Made by a program: the position numbers and the translations under genes
The notes under the pieces: generated by a model
The model's database searches: none
What the model saw: the letters and a program-made list of their open reading frames with translations, nothing else
Told to the model about the DNA's origin: nothing
Source: Rugalucina vietnamica
Lineage: Eukaryota > Mollusca > Bivalvia > Lucinida > Lucinidae
NCBI GenBank assembly: GCA_964017185.1
Contig: OZ024879.1
Location: forward strand, 46,115,383-46,179,382
Length of the DNA stretch: 64,000 nt
Direction of reading: 5' to 3'
Part shown: piece after piece, positions 33,290 through 43,760 of the stretch
Layout of the letters: every line of letters starts with the position of its first letter
Position numbering within the stretch: the first letter of the stretch is position 1

Positions 33290-33939
33290 GATTGGACTGC
33301 GTGCAAATGAATCGGCGACAAGTTTCAAAATTTTCCCGTTGCATTAAATCGTAAGACTACGAGCACTTGTAAAAGTAGAGAGACGCTGTTTCCTTTCATT
33401 TGTATGTGAGCAAGAGGGCAGTCCGTCATTTCGTTAAGAGCTATCACAGTTGCTTTTGTAAAGCGAAATCTTGCAATGAATTCACTATCATCATAAATAG
33501 AAAGTGGATTTGTTCTGTCCCTTATAATTCGTTCCCTTTGCAACATTTGAAATGTATCCAAAATAGCGCATGTATTCCATTTTCATTATAAACTAACAAA
33601 TATTTAGATTAAAAAGTAAGTATAATTCGATTATGTAAACATGTCATGGCAAAGGTCACTTTGGTTCCGTGTTCCGTTAACTTAATATGTAAACCGGACA
33701 AAGTTGGTCACGGATTGTTGGTCAACAATGCACGGATTATAAGATTACGCTTGAGCAACGTTACATACATAGCAGGATTGACTGAGAAACGCTCAACCAC
33801 GGATCATCAATACCGCGGATCGACTGTGCAAGCCAATCATATCTTGGCCAAGAATTTGTAACGGTATTTGAGCATTGGTCTTTATGCCGTATACCAATGA
33901 ACTACAGGGGTATTACTGTCATGCATTTCAAAATTGTAC

Positions 33940-34385
33940 AGCGCATTGATAAACAACAGACTTACCACGTATCTAGAAGAAAATGAAAGACTTTGTAAGG
34001 TTTGTCAGAGTGGCCAAGTAGAGGACGAACTACATTTTCTTTTTAAATGTTTTTATATGATGATTTGAGAAATCATTTGCATTCAACCGTCACAGATACG
34101 GACTCATTCTTACTTTTATCGGACGCTGATAAGCTCAAAAACTTAATGAATAATTACCCAAGACAAATAGCCAAGAATCTCAGGAATGCCTTTGAAAAAC
34201 GTAAAAACTTCCTATATGTAAATAGTTAAATCATTGTTCTATGTTGAATTTAAAAATATTAGATTGAAGTGACTTATAGGTCCATTGGGCCGGGTACATA
34301 TATGTTTTTTCAAAACTGTTTTGTATATTATGTATTGTACATGTCACTATAATAAACAACTACTTACTTACTAGTCTTACTTACG
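33940..34385 (+). mobile_element. LINE 3' end (ORF2 C-terminus and tail)
   Basis: The frame ending before 34060 reads RLCKVCQSGQVEDELHFLF then KC, the CCHC knuckle typical of the end of non-LTR retrotransposon ORF2. After a frame change it continues YDDLRNHLHSTVTD to FEKRKNFLYVNS and TAA at 34227-34229. The 3' end closes with ATAATAAACAACTACTTACTTACTAG, a short repeated tail. It is a 5'-truncated copy, about 450 bp. Confidence 0.75.
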
Positions 34386-34582
34386 TATGCAAGTCGATGA
34401 CCGTGGAGTCAGATTTATCGATGGCTAACCACCCGATTAGAATTGGTGAGCAAGCGGCCATTAAAGAAAATACATGACCTAACTTTATTCAACGGTAAGC
34501 GACCTAAACCATTTAGCGATGGCAAATATGACGCTGTTCAAAGCCGCAAACCAAGGGTTTTAGGGCATCTAAAGCATTAAAA

Positions 34583-34862
34583 CATCAATAAAACATGTCC
34601 GTGAAATGTATACCCCCTTAAATCCCACTTTTATATATAAAAACTGGGGTTTACAGGGGTATACCTATTTTTCCTATTTTTGCTCCAAAACATAGATTGT
34701 GGGTACTCGTTAAAACCGCCTCGCCGAGGCGGTTCTAACGTGTACCCACAATTTATGTTTTGAGCAAAAATAAGATAAATATCAAAATAATTCTACTGAA
34801 AATTTTCATTTTTTTACAAATTTGAAAATCTCTGTGTATTGCATGGGCATGTTTTCGTAATG
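34583..34862 (+). mobile_element. Foldback MITE FB1 copy, full
   Basis: Centre CCGCCTCGCCGAGGCGG between arms TAGATTGTGGGTACTCG and CGTGTACCCACAATTTATG. Both ends are present. Confidence 0.95.
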
Positions 34863-35461
34863 AAAACTGAGACGGGATTATTCAATTGCAATTGATAATC
34901 CTATGTAGGCCAATGTTTCACCATTCATGGAGATTAGCCCGTTATTTTGACCTCTTTTGACCCTCTTTCCTTGAATGAAAATATCACACAGAACCATATA
35001 AATAATCAGTTACTTGTTTAAATTTCCTCGTTGTGCAGATCAAAATATTTATTTTACCTCCTTATTACATGATAGGCAGACAAATGAATAAACCATCGAA
35101 CCCAAACAAGACAAATTGCATATCAGGTTTTTGTTAATTCTCGCAGGGGGTCGGTTAGAATTACTTGCGTATTGTGCACTACATTTTAATAACGCATTTT
35201 TCCTTTCATAAATATGTATATAGTAAAACAAAGTGCGTATCAAAATAGTTTACCAATTTTAAGTTGCTGTCCATATACTGTACAATGTACCAACTGCATT
35301 TTGTACGATTTTACGTGATTTTATACATGTAACAATATAACATATCAACGATTCACCAAATATGGTCAGACGTCTGGGTGTGCATTACGTTAGGGACAAA
35401 GTTTCAATGAGACGAACAGGCTTGTAGTCAACCGAGTCTAGTTTCTATTGAGCCTGACTGT

Positions 35462-35620
35462 CATCATGAAAACATGTCCGTGTAATATATACCCACTTGA
35501 ACCCCACAATCTATGTTTTGAGCAAAAATTGAGAAATATCAAAACATTTCAGCTAAAAAATTACAATTTTTAAAGCTCGAAAAAAATCTTTGTATATTGC
35601 ATGGGCACGTTTTCGTAATG
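35462..35620 (+). mobile_element. Foldback MITE FB1, internally deleted
   Basis: The left end CATGAAAACATGTCCGTG joins directly to CCCACAATCTATGTTTTGAG, so the left arm and centre are gone. The right end CATGGGCACGTTTTCGTAATG is intact. Confidence 0.9.
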
Positions 35621-36492
35621 TTTCTGAGCCAGACTCACAAGATGAGTTTATAGTCAGTAGTCCTTCGCGCACACTTTTTAATTTTTTTACATTCTTCTCA
35701 GACACCACTGGGCGTATTATTTTTTCCTGTTTAATTATGACTCCATGGGTAAGGAGAGCGAATCTTTAGATACATGCTCAACATGGCCTCCATTCTCACA
35801 GACTATATTTCATCGTCTTTCATCCTATTGGCCGATTTTCATTATACTCAGTTCGATGCATTTGGGACTACAGCTCATCAACATTTTATATATAAAAAAA
35901 CAATAAACATGCTATAGCCTTGACTTATTTCATTGCAATGTCAACGTTTTAATTGCTTGTTGAGTTGTCGCTTTGCGTCCCAGTCAAAAGCTATGTTCAT
36001 GTCGAGACGTTGCCTCCATTTTATGGGAAAACACACAAGCAGGTATGTGGGCATGCGAGGTAAAGGAAATTTCATGGTCAATAATCATTCCAAAGTCAGG
36101 CGCCAGTTTAACGTGCACGGGGTCATATGCCATCTGGTACGTGTATGGAAACTTTCATTATGTAAAATAGGGCGAGTGTCTTGATTGTGGATAATATCTG
36201 ATTCTTGTACTCGTTTATTGACTGATTACATACATATGGTCAGATTATGTCTTGTATCTAGCGTTTTTGTTTCGTTCCATTTATCTAGTATAGTTTATGC
36301 AACCAACAGCTGTGCAAAGCCCTCATATCCCTCCCACACTATTTGTTTATTTATCAAGTTTAAGTTTACAAGACATTGGCATACATGACAACATAGGAAT
36401 TTAAGAATTCCAACCCAGTTGGAAGCATTACGTAAAACCCCGAAAAATCACGAACGATTTGATTGGTGCTTATACGAGACGGGTAAGATGGT
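35621..36492. other. Upstream region of the ShKT gene
   Basis: Holds a SINE-2 tail fragment on the minus strand (35951-36031, GCGTCCCAGTC and GAGACGTTGCCTCCATTTTA). Otherwise no gene or repeat was recognised. Confidence 0.55.
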
Positions 36493-36499
36493 TATATAA
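36493..36499 (+). promoter_or_regulatory. Candidate TATA box of the ShKT gene
   Basis: TATATAA lies 64 bp before the ATG at 36557. This spacing suits a start near 36525 with a short 5'UTR. Confidence 0.5.
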
Positions 36500-36556
36500 A
36501 TATTCCAAACAATCCGAAGAAAGTTAAATTTGGTAACGTCGTGTTCATGATTTAAA

Positions 36557-39500
36557 ATGGCAGGAATATATATTCACGTCTATATTGTGATAGCTGGGAC
36601 TTTAACAGTGGTTCTTGCAGTGGGTTCAGCACTATGTAAGTTAATAATACGTAATAATTTATAATAAGGATTCAGTTTATATTTATTGAATATTACTTAA
36701 ATTCAACACGTATCTAACATGCGGTCCTCAAGAGCAGAAGAGGAAACAAAGTTATGGATGTGCGCTTAAATATAGGGAATGTTTTCTTGTTAACCAAAGT
36801 CCTAAGAGGGGGGAATTCACTGGTTTAAAACGATGTGCACGTATACGTATTTGTTTATGTATTCAGTTTCAGTGTGTGAGGACAAAGTTTTGTGCAAACT
36901 GTACGGTCAGTCAATATTTTATTTATTTATTTATCTATTTATTTATTTATTTATTCAGCTTCAGTGTGTGAATTCAAAGTGTTATGCAAACTGTACGGTC
37001 AGTCAATATTTTATTTATTTATCTATTTATTTATTTATTCAGCTTCAGTGTGTTAATTCAAAGTATTATGCAAACTGTACGGTCAGTCAATATTTTATTT
37101 ATTTATTTATTTAGCTTCGGTATGTGAAGACAAAGTTTTGTGCAAACTGTACGGTCAGTCAATATTTCATTTATTTATTTAATTATTTATTCAGCTTTAG
37201 TGTGTGAAGACAAAATTTTGTGCAAACTGTACGGTCAGTCAATATTTAGTTTATTATTTATTTATTTATCTTCAGTGTGTGAAGACAAAGTTTTGTGCAA
37301 ACTGTACGGTCAGTCGATATGCACGGACCAAACATACTATGAGTGGCGACAACACAACTGTCCGAAATACTGCGGCACTTGTGTAACAGGTACAATTTTT
37401 AAATTTGTTTGTCAGTTCGATATGCAACAGTCTTGACACTATGGTAACATTCTCTATCTCTTTCACTTTTATCAGAAACGATAATCTGTTAGAAGCATTA
37501 ACATATGTTTAAATGCTTAACAGCCAAACTTATTCAGCATTTTAATTGATTAAGTAATACAAGATAATTATGTTTTTATTGATAATGAAGCTGTACACAT
37601 CATAGTTTGAATCATTCTTTCTGAAGGAACTGTAGGGAGTGGTGCCCCGACAGTCCGCGACTCCCCAGATGTGAGAAAATTACATGCAAAATACAACTGT
37701 ACACAAATGTAAGTCAGGGAAATTTGATTCGATTGAGGGGAAAAATCAAGTAAAAAGGCCGGGAATTTTACTTTGCTCAAATTGTGGACAACCTGTGCGA
37801 CAATACTTTTATGGGATCAGAGTTATATATCACAAGATGAAAGGTACGGAAACGATAATCCGTTAGAAGCATTTAATCATATTTGCATCCTCCGCTTGTT
37901 GTTCTGACTCGAGTTTATTGTCTCTGGTCCGAAGAAATATTGGACGTTAGCCGTCCGGATCGTCGACGGCTTCCACTCGGTTTTTGGAGTGGGAATCTTT
38001 TTCTGATTGCGCCTTTTCCTGATCTTTGCCTACTTGTACCTTTCCATGTTGGATAGGGTGTTTTCGTACCATCCAACATGTGAATGATTTATCGTTCCAT
38101 TATATTTTCAGACCGACCACTAGGCGTTGGGAAAATGATGGAGGCCGGACGTAAGTTAAATAATTGTTGTCATATATCAGTGTACGTTTATGCTTTTGTT
38201 ATCGCATACAGTGAATATTGTGGGTATTTGGACCAAACTTCACAAGATCGATCAAAGTAGCACCGGCCCATCAGCAACTGAGCATCTCACTATGAAGAAA
38301 AGAGAATCCGTGAAGCTGAAAGAAATTACAGAGATCGCACAGCTAGAGTCAACAGGATCATCAGTTTAAGATTTACAACACACGGTCTTGCTCTACTTGC
38401 AACTGACTGGTTAGAATTAAAATTGGCTTAGCCAGCCAAAAAAGAACTCGTCAACACATCTGCACAATCTTGTTATGATTAAGAATACCGAGAGACGATG
38501 AACATATTATTTATACTTCTTTTCTTTGAAATGATTTTTTTTTTATTTTTTTTTTTTTTTTATTTATTTATTTTTTTTTTTGTTATGTGTTTAAGCCCCA
38601 CCAGCACATTTATTTATCATGACGGCAAAGTCTATGCATTTCTTAAATGTTTGATAAAATCTCACATACCCCGCCCGATCTTGTATTATAGCTACTTGTC
38701 GAGATGCAATAGACGATTGTGCCCAGTATGGTACCAAGCTGTGCGATGATGTGAAATTCTACAACTGGGTAAACGAGAACTGCAGGGCCCATTGCAATAG
38801 ATGTAGTAAGTATACTTATCCGCAAAAGAAACGCGAAAAATTTATGAAACCCATTTTCTTGAAAAGGACCCTTTTGATGGAGTTTTGAGTCATATGGCTA
38901 ATGAATTATTACAGTAAGTAACAAGCGACTAAAATAGTTTTGTAGCATGTTTCATTATAACGTTACAATGGCGTTTGTGTACGAGCTCGTGTATTACAAA
39001 ATGGCATGTTAAACATTCTTGATAAATGCGATTTGAAACCGGGTGGCATGTAGTAAAGGCCGGATGTCTATACCAACTAAATAGTTAAAAAAAAGAGTTG
39101 AAAAAATACCGCTTGTCAATGTTCCCAGTGGTCGCGTTTATCTGTTGACGTCAGTCTAATGTTTTAAAATCGTCATTATGGTTCACTACAGACACATTAT
39201 GACATTTCATATCGCGCTTCTCTAGATGTTAGTTCAGTGTGTCAACAGCTATTTTATGGCAATGAAAGATTTTGCGTACGTCTATTACTAGATAGAAAAC
39301 GGCAATTTACGCCAAAATAAAAAAGTCGCCACGCACAAGAAATAAGCGTCGAATGAGGCATTTGATTTTGTCTCACCGAGTTTAGATACATTTTGCAAGA
39401 TAATTAAACGTGTCATAACCCTTTAGCTTTGGAAATGGGGGATAACGAATGTTTTTCGCGGTAACGTGACAAGCGTTGGTCTTAACGACAAGATTTTCAA

Positions 39501-41917
39501 ATTGTGTGGCAACAACTAACGGGACTATCAAAATTCATATCACTAAAGTAAATTTTGGTGTTATAGAAAAATATTTTTCCGCGCTTCTTTTGCGAATAAG
39601 TATATATTAAACTCTCATTGTCTTTGCATGCTTCCATGTTATGATCATTGCTGTAACGACGGGGTTTAATTCTTTGTCCCCAGTTAATGCAACGAAAAGT
39701 GGTTTATCTTCATGATACGACTATTTATTGTGACTGCCTCTCTGTTGTGCTCGTTGCCTTTGGTTTGGTTGAAACTTAGCCGGATGGCTACCTTGTTGGG
39801 AACAAGATAATCATTTTGCTTTCTATTGAGTGTGTTGTCGGGAAAATGTTTTGCTATGTTTTATGTATTTTCTTTACCACCTGGTGTCTATGTTTGGACT
39901 TTAGAGTTTAATTGCTTCGATTCCTGTCCCGTCTATTCTTACTTTACACACGCGAGCTGATCGGGTGGCACTTGTATTTGTGCAATGAGTCCGAATATTG
40001 AAAGTTTCCATATATATGTTATATATGAGCCTCTGTGTGTGAAGCCAACAATTTAGTTTCCTCACCAGGTCTGACACAAACCAGCCGGTACAGTGACAGA
40101 AGCAGGCTAGATAGTTTTAATATATGATACAAAAGTAAGAGGGATGGTATTATCTGTGTAGGGAAAACAAAGGCGCCGATCAGCTGACTGCAGAGCTGAT
40201 CTGCGACTTTGATTTCGCATATGCAGAGTGTTGATTTTCTGGTGCAGCGATTAAATTATTATAGATTTCGAATTTGAAATCTTTCATTCAACATGTTCAA
40301 TGTACATATTCAACCGTGCAAAACTTTTGACATTAAATTGCCAAATGACTTGTTTCACACTGGTAAACCAACGCGATTGAGAACATCAGATGCTGATGAA
40401 ATGACAAAACGAGACTAGGGAAAACCGCATTCGTTCGAATTAGCGCCCATGCTCCAATATTTGCACGCCCTGGTCGTTTCTGAAAATCATTTGCATAAGC
40501 GCAAACTGAATGACTAGCATATTGGTATATCACACACCTTTAACAAATTTATACCACATCTGCATGAAAACTAAATCTTCAAAATGGTTGGAACACTTAA
40601 ATGATGCCTACATTGATAATTTGACTGAAAGTGTTTTGAGAAGTTAAGGACACTGTGCGCTAAATAGAACGAATACGGTGTGTGCCTTCCGAAAGCAACT
40701 TCCCACGGACCATACAGATGCTCGGCAACTTGTTCGCAGACAGGAATTTTATATCATACAGCTGCACATAATCCCCACGAGGGGGTGATGCAGTATAGAT
40801 ATAGATAGATTTTGATTCAATTTGCGTTGTATGTTTGTATTCGTGCGGCTAACCTTTATTTGTTCTTGTGTTTGTTTATTTCAATAGACAATGCATGTGA
40901 AGACAAGGTGTCCAACTGCAAAGACTACGGTGACGACCTGTGTACAGACCTACAGTACTACAACTGGGTACAGATGCACTGTAAAAAGTACTGCGCTAGA
41001 TGTGGTAAGATTACCCACACACACAGTAAATTACTACTATCCGATTCTATGGCGGTAGTACAGTTGTTGTTTGCATAGACGACTACTAATAATTCAAAGA
41101 TGCATGGTATTAAGGCTTTATCATTTTTTGCACGAACAGATTTATAACGGTAAATAAATGCAATCTTAGAGGCGAATTCTTACACTTGGGATAGCGTTGC
41201 ACATTGAAACAAACAATAATATCTAAAAGTTTGCAGTGAATACGTCATACCTGTAAATCCTAAAACGCGGGTGTCGATATTGTTTGTTCATAACGGTTTT
41301 CATAGATCTGTAAACGACTTATACGTAGAGTGACAATCTATGTCGATCGAAGTAGACTTTCGTCACAGATTTACCGTTGTAAATATGAATTACACGCCTG
41401 TCCCTATTGGTCAAATACATTCATTTCATTCAAATATACCTGTAACGAAGTCTAATACGATCGTCCGCGATCTATACAGCTGTAAGATGTGGTTAAAAAC
41501 AAACAATAAATGACTATCCGTTCTGGAGCGGTTGTGTTTTTCAAGAGCTGTAAATGTCTCAGATGAGGCATTTGGGCAGTGCGATATCATAAAGTGTTGA
41601 GTAATGCCTAGATAGAAACGCCCAAGTTGTATATAGCTTGCCGAAATGAACATGTATGTGTTGATTTGATGTCACAGACAGTGAGGTCAGTTAAATGTAA
41701 TGATATGTTCAATTTCATGAAAAATATCTTGATTATCTTATTCTTTTAGCATATCGAGACGGAAAAACAGTATTTTTTTCTAGGTGAGCAAGGTAACTCA
41801 CTGCACAGGTGGCTTCGTCTGGACTTGGACTGAAAACTGTTGAATGGGACGATAAGCGTTTACTTGCATCTTATGCTAATGAAACTAAGATTGTTTTCTC
41901 CATTTGCAGGTACCTAA
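36557..41917 (+). CDS. Secreted protein with three ShKT domains (six exons)
   Basis: Exon 1 (36557-36635) encodes a signal peptide, MAGIYIHVYIVIAGTLTVVL then AVGSAL. Exon 2 (37276-37389) encodes ShKT 1, CEDKVLCKLYGQSICTDQ then YYEWRQHNCPKYCGTC. Exon 3 (38112-38150) is a 13-codon linker, RPLGVGKMMEAG. Exon 4 (38692-38805) is ShKT 2, CRDAIDDCAQYGTKLC to HCNRC. Exon 5 (40888-41004) is ShKT 3, CEDKVSNCKDYGDDLC to YCARC. Exon 6 starts 41910 and ends at TAA 41915-41917. Every junction is phase 1, and the 471 coding nt give 156 residues. Each domain has six cysteines in the ShKT spacing. Secreted ShKT proteins are numerous in molluscs, and the function here is unknown. Repeated acceptors precede exon 2, and a TIR element lies just after the exon 4 donor. 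Confidence 0.82.
36873..37320 (+). repeat. Six-fold repeat of a splice acceptor plus the start of ShKT exon 2
   Basis: TGTGTGAAGACAAAG-type starts occur at 36873, 36965, 37049, 37121, 37201 and 37276, spaced 72-92 bp. Each unit has a (TTTA)n tract, an AG acceptor (TTCAG or TTTAG; the fourth reads TTCGG) and about 42 bp of exon coding CEDKVLCKLYGQS. Only the last unit continues into a full exon with a donor. Length differences lie mainly in the TTTA tract. The repeat grew by duplication of the intron-exon boundary. Confidence 0.93.
37975..38045 (+). mobile_element. Very short retroelement 3'-end fragment
   Basis: About 70 bp, CGGTTTTTGGAGTGGGAATC to CCTACTTGTACCTTT, in an intron of the ShKT gene. 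Confidence 0.85.
38813..39602. mobile_element. TA-flanked TIR element (mariner-like), 790 bp
   Basis: Imperfect inverted ends of about 30 bp: TACTTATCCGCAAAAGAAAC at 38813 and, inverse, TACTTATTCGCAAAAGAAGC ending at 39602. Each is flanked by TA. It begins 7 bp after the donor of ShKT exon 4. No transposase frame is visible. Confidence 0.8.
39700..39955. repeat. Dispersed repeat, inverse of 20285-20510
   Basis: Shared with 20285-20510 on the other strand; contains GCTACCTTGTTGGGAACAAG and TTTTGCTATGTTTTATGTAT. It lies in the intron before ShKT exon 5. Confidence 0.6.
40024..40251 (-). mobile_element. Foldback MITE FB2 copy
   Basis: Inverse of the consensus, with CAGGTCTGACACAAACCAGC and AAAGGCGCCGATCAGCTGAC. 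It lies in the intron before ShKT exon 5. Confidence 0.85.
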
Positions 41918-42404
41918 AGCGATAACCATACAGAGGTGTGAAAATCCCATACGGACAAATGCTTGACGTGTTCTCTGTACAGCAATAGTTCATCATTTCA
42001 ACTGTAAATATCCATCAGTGAAACGGGCATCGCTTCATGCAATGAAACGCAGGAGCAGAGCGAAGCATTCGCGACCACTGAAATTACGGACACAAAGCAT
42101 GTGCGGTTCAAGAACTTTTTACACCAGATGGAACCCGCCGAAAAGGGTTGTTTTAAATTAAAGGCAGGGAGTCCAATCCAAACAATGATCATTTAAGTAA
42201 ACATTTCTTAGTTTAGACTGTCTGGACCCCGATTGTCTCTCTAGGCCAATGAGTGCAATGCGTTTCTCATTGTATCAATTGCATTCATGTCAGTATAATT
42301 TAGGCCTATTAGTTAATTACAATTTCATACGCTTGTCTGGTCAAGTAACTTGGCTGTAGGTTTTACATAATACAACCTACACACGATTAATAGATTGTTG
42401 ATCA

Positions 42405-42475
42405 GATTCGGTTTTTGGATTCGGAATTTCTTTCTGCTTGCGCCCTTTCCTGATCATTGCCTTCTTGTACCTTTT
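42405..42475 (+). mobile_element. Very short retroelement 3'-end fragment
   Basis: CGGTTTTTGGATTCGGAATTTC to GCCTTCTTGTACCTTTT, downstream of the ShKT gene. Confidence 0.8.
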
Positions 42476-43004
42476 TTGTAACAATTTGCATTGTAAATCC
42501 ATCGGTATAGTGGAGGGTCACCACTTCGTGTGATTTGCATCACTTGTTTGCATATTAGTTTAATATCGTCTTTTGCTGAACTTAAGTTTCTTAATGTGTA
42601 ACTCATAATTTTCTTTTGAAACTGTACATATATAGATCACAGTACTTTTAATGTTCTGCTATCTGTGATATAGTCTCTTGTAGTTTTTAGACTCAAGAAC
42701 GGTTTGATGTATTATTGTATGTTTTATGTGTAAATATGTTTTTGTAGACCCCATCAAAGTGAGACTTTAATGAACAATTAAACCTAAACTGAACGCATGC
42801 TATATCATTATGAAACCTATTTCGGATTATGTAGACAGGTGAAGATCTCCTCCTGTCCCTCAACCTCCATGATCCTATTCTCCTGCTTACGGGTATGCAC
42901 CCACAGCAAACAGGTGACCCCTATACTGACCGGGTTTTACGGCTCCGCAAGAAGCTGGACGGCCGGCCTATTCTAATCCGGGTCCGGCACGGGCAGAAAC
43001 CACA

Positions 43005-43325
43005 TAGAGAGATACAAGTAGGCAACGATCAGGAAAAGGCGCAATCAGAAAAAGATTCCCACTCCAAAAACCGAGGTGGGAAAAAACTAAATTAACTATC
43101 AGGTACTTATACCATGGAAACATATCGTAAGCCGAATAAGCAGCTATTTTTCAAGTAGGTGGCCACTCAGTTACCTTAACTTGACTAAAAATATGAAAAC
43201 ATACATATGGCGCTTACAGCACAAAAATTTTAAACACCAAGACATAAAACAAAAAGAACCATCACAGAAGTATTGCCTTGGAACGATCAGTAATATAAAA
43301 GTACTGGCGGACTTAAATCGATTTT
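43005..43325 (-). mobile_element. Retroelement 3'-end fragment
   Basis: Inverse of about 55765-56053. It includes the inverse of GTTACTGATCGTTCCAAG and of TGGTTCTTTTTGTTTTATGT as well as the terminal phrase. Confidence 0.9.
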
Positions 43326-43395
43326 ACATGGCCAAAACCTCACCCTCAGGTTTTCTTGTAATGCGTACAATTACACATCTCCCGAGCCATCAAGG

Positions 43396-43650
43396 TCTGC
43401 TGGCATCACTTTTATGGGACATAGGCAAACAGAATAGCCCAAGATGTGTCACATCTGGGGCTACTCTGTTTGTAGGCAAACAGAATAGCCCAAGATGTGT
43501 CACATCTGGGGCTATTCTGTTTGCTAAGAGAAATTTCATCGAAAAATGAGAGAAAATTGAAAACTCACTCCTGACGCCCCTAAGAACAGAAGTGGACTCA
43601 CTCAAATGATAATGATGGGAAAATCCATTCGTCAAATATGGGATAAATAG
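43396..43650 (+). mobile_element. Palindrome-centred MITE FB3, tandemly doubled centre
   Basis: GGCAAACAGAATAGCCCAAG then ATGTGTCACATCTGGGGCTA occurs twice in succession (about 43431-43523). The GC-rich loop of other copies is missing. The right part ends GTCAAATATGGGATAAATA. Confidence 0.88.
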
Positions 43651-43760
43651 TATACCAATGCTTCGACATCCGTACGTCGTCTGTCCACTAAATTCGAAGT
43701 CTTGTACTCTGAAACCGCATGAGCGATGACAGTCAATCTTTATTATATAGAGCCAATATA

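Larger units (their letters stand above)
27104..33303. mobile_element. 6.2-kb TIR element with CAC ends and 5-bp target duplication
   Basis: Perfect 14-bp inverted ends, CACGCAGTCCAATC (27104-27117) and its inverse (33290-33303). They are flanked by CAAAT on both sides (27099-27103 and 33304-33308). Removing the element and one CAAAT joins the Harbinger transposase as ...VADSFG.... No transposase-like frame is seen inside, so it looks non-autonomous. The interior holds CpG-word repeats, a nested TIR element, a 53-bp tandem repeat and two FB1 copies. A 5-bp duplication with CAC ends is the signature of Transib-type elements, but the next bases fit their consensus poorly. The class is unproven. 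Confidence 0.75.
26397..33561 (-). pseudogene. PIF/Harbinger transposase (HARBI1-like), split by a 6.2-kb insertion
   Basis: The N-terminal part (33561 to 33304) reads RDRTNPLSIYDDSEFIARFR, then LLLQVLVVLRFNATGKF, then, after a frame change, LKLVADSF. The C-terminal part (27098 to 26397) reads TVSRLVKHVSE, then LDCKHVSIQSPG, then WPGSTRDSRI, then GYPLRSYLLTCVLQP, then SLVVIVACSVLHN, ending LRNFIIGHFE. The catalytic triad is D in LDCKHV, D in GSTRDSR, and E of IENLFGIWKRRF, which now lies in a shifted frame. HARBI1-type proteins are about 350 residues; the two parts together give about 320. A 6.2-kb element with target duplication CAAAT separates them exactly in the helix-turn-helix region. 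Several frameshifts make it inactive. Confidence 0.85.

Noticed and set aside
27104-33303. Polinton or similar large virus-like element as identity of the 6.2-kb insertion
   Set aside because: Short 14-bp ends, a 5-bp rather than 6-bp duplication, and no polymerase, integrase or capsid-like frame.
36833-37114. 93-codon frame rich in FIYL as a separate gene
   Set aside because: It is the TTTA-rich repeated exon boundary of the ShKT gene read through.
37618-37676. Additional ShKT-gene exon (reads TVGSGAPTVRDSPD)
   Set aside because: The acceptor is weak and the only nearby donor (GTGAGA) would end it in the wrong phase for the next exon.
42895-43095. 66-codon frame ending in KDSHSKNRGGKKLN
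   Set aside because: Its end is the inverse of the retroelement 3' end; the same peptide-like tail appears wherever that fragment is inverted.
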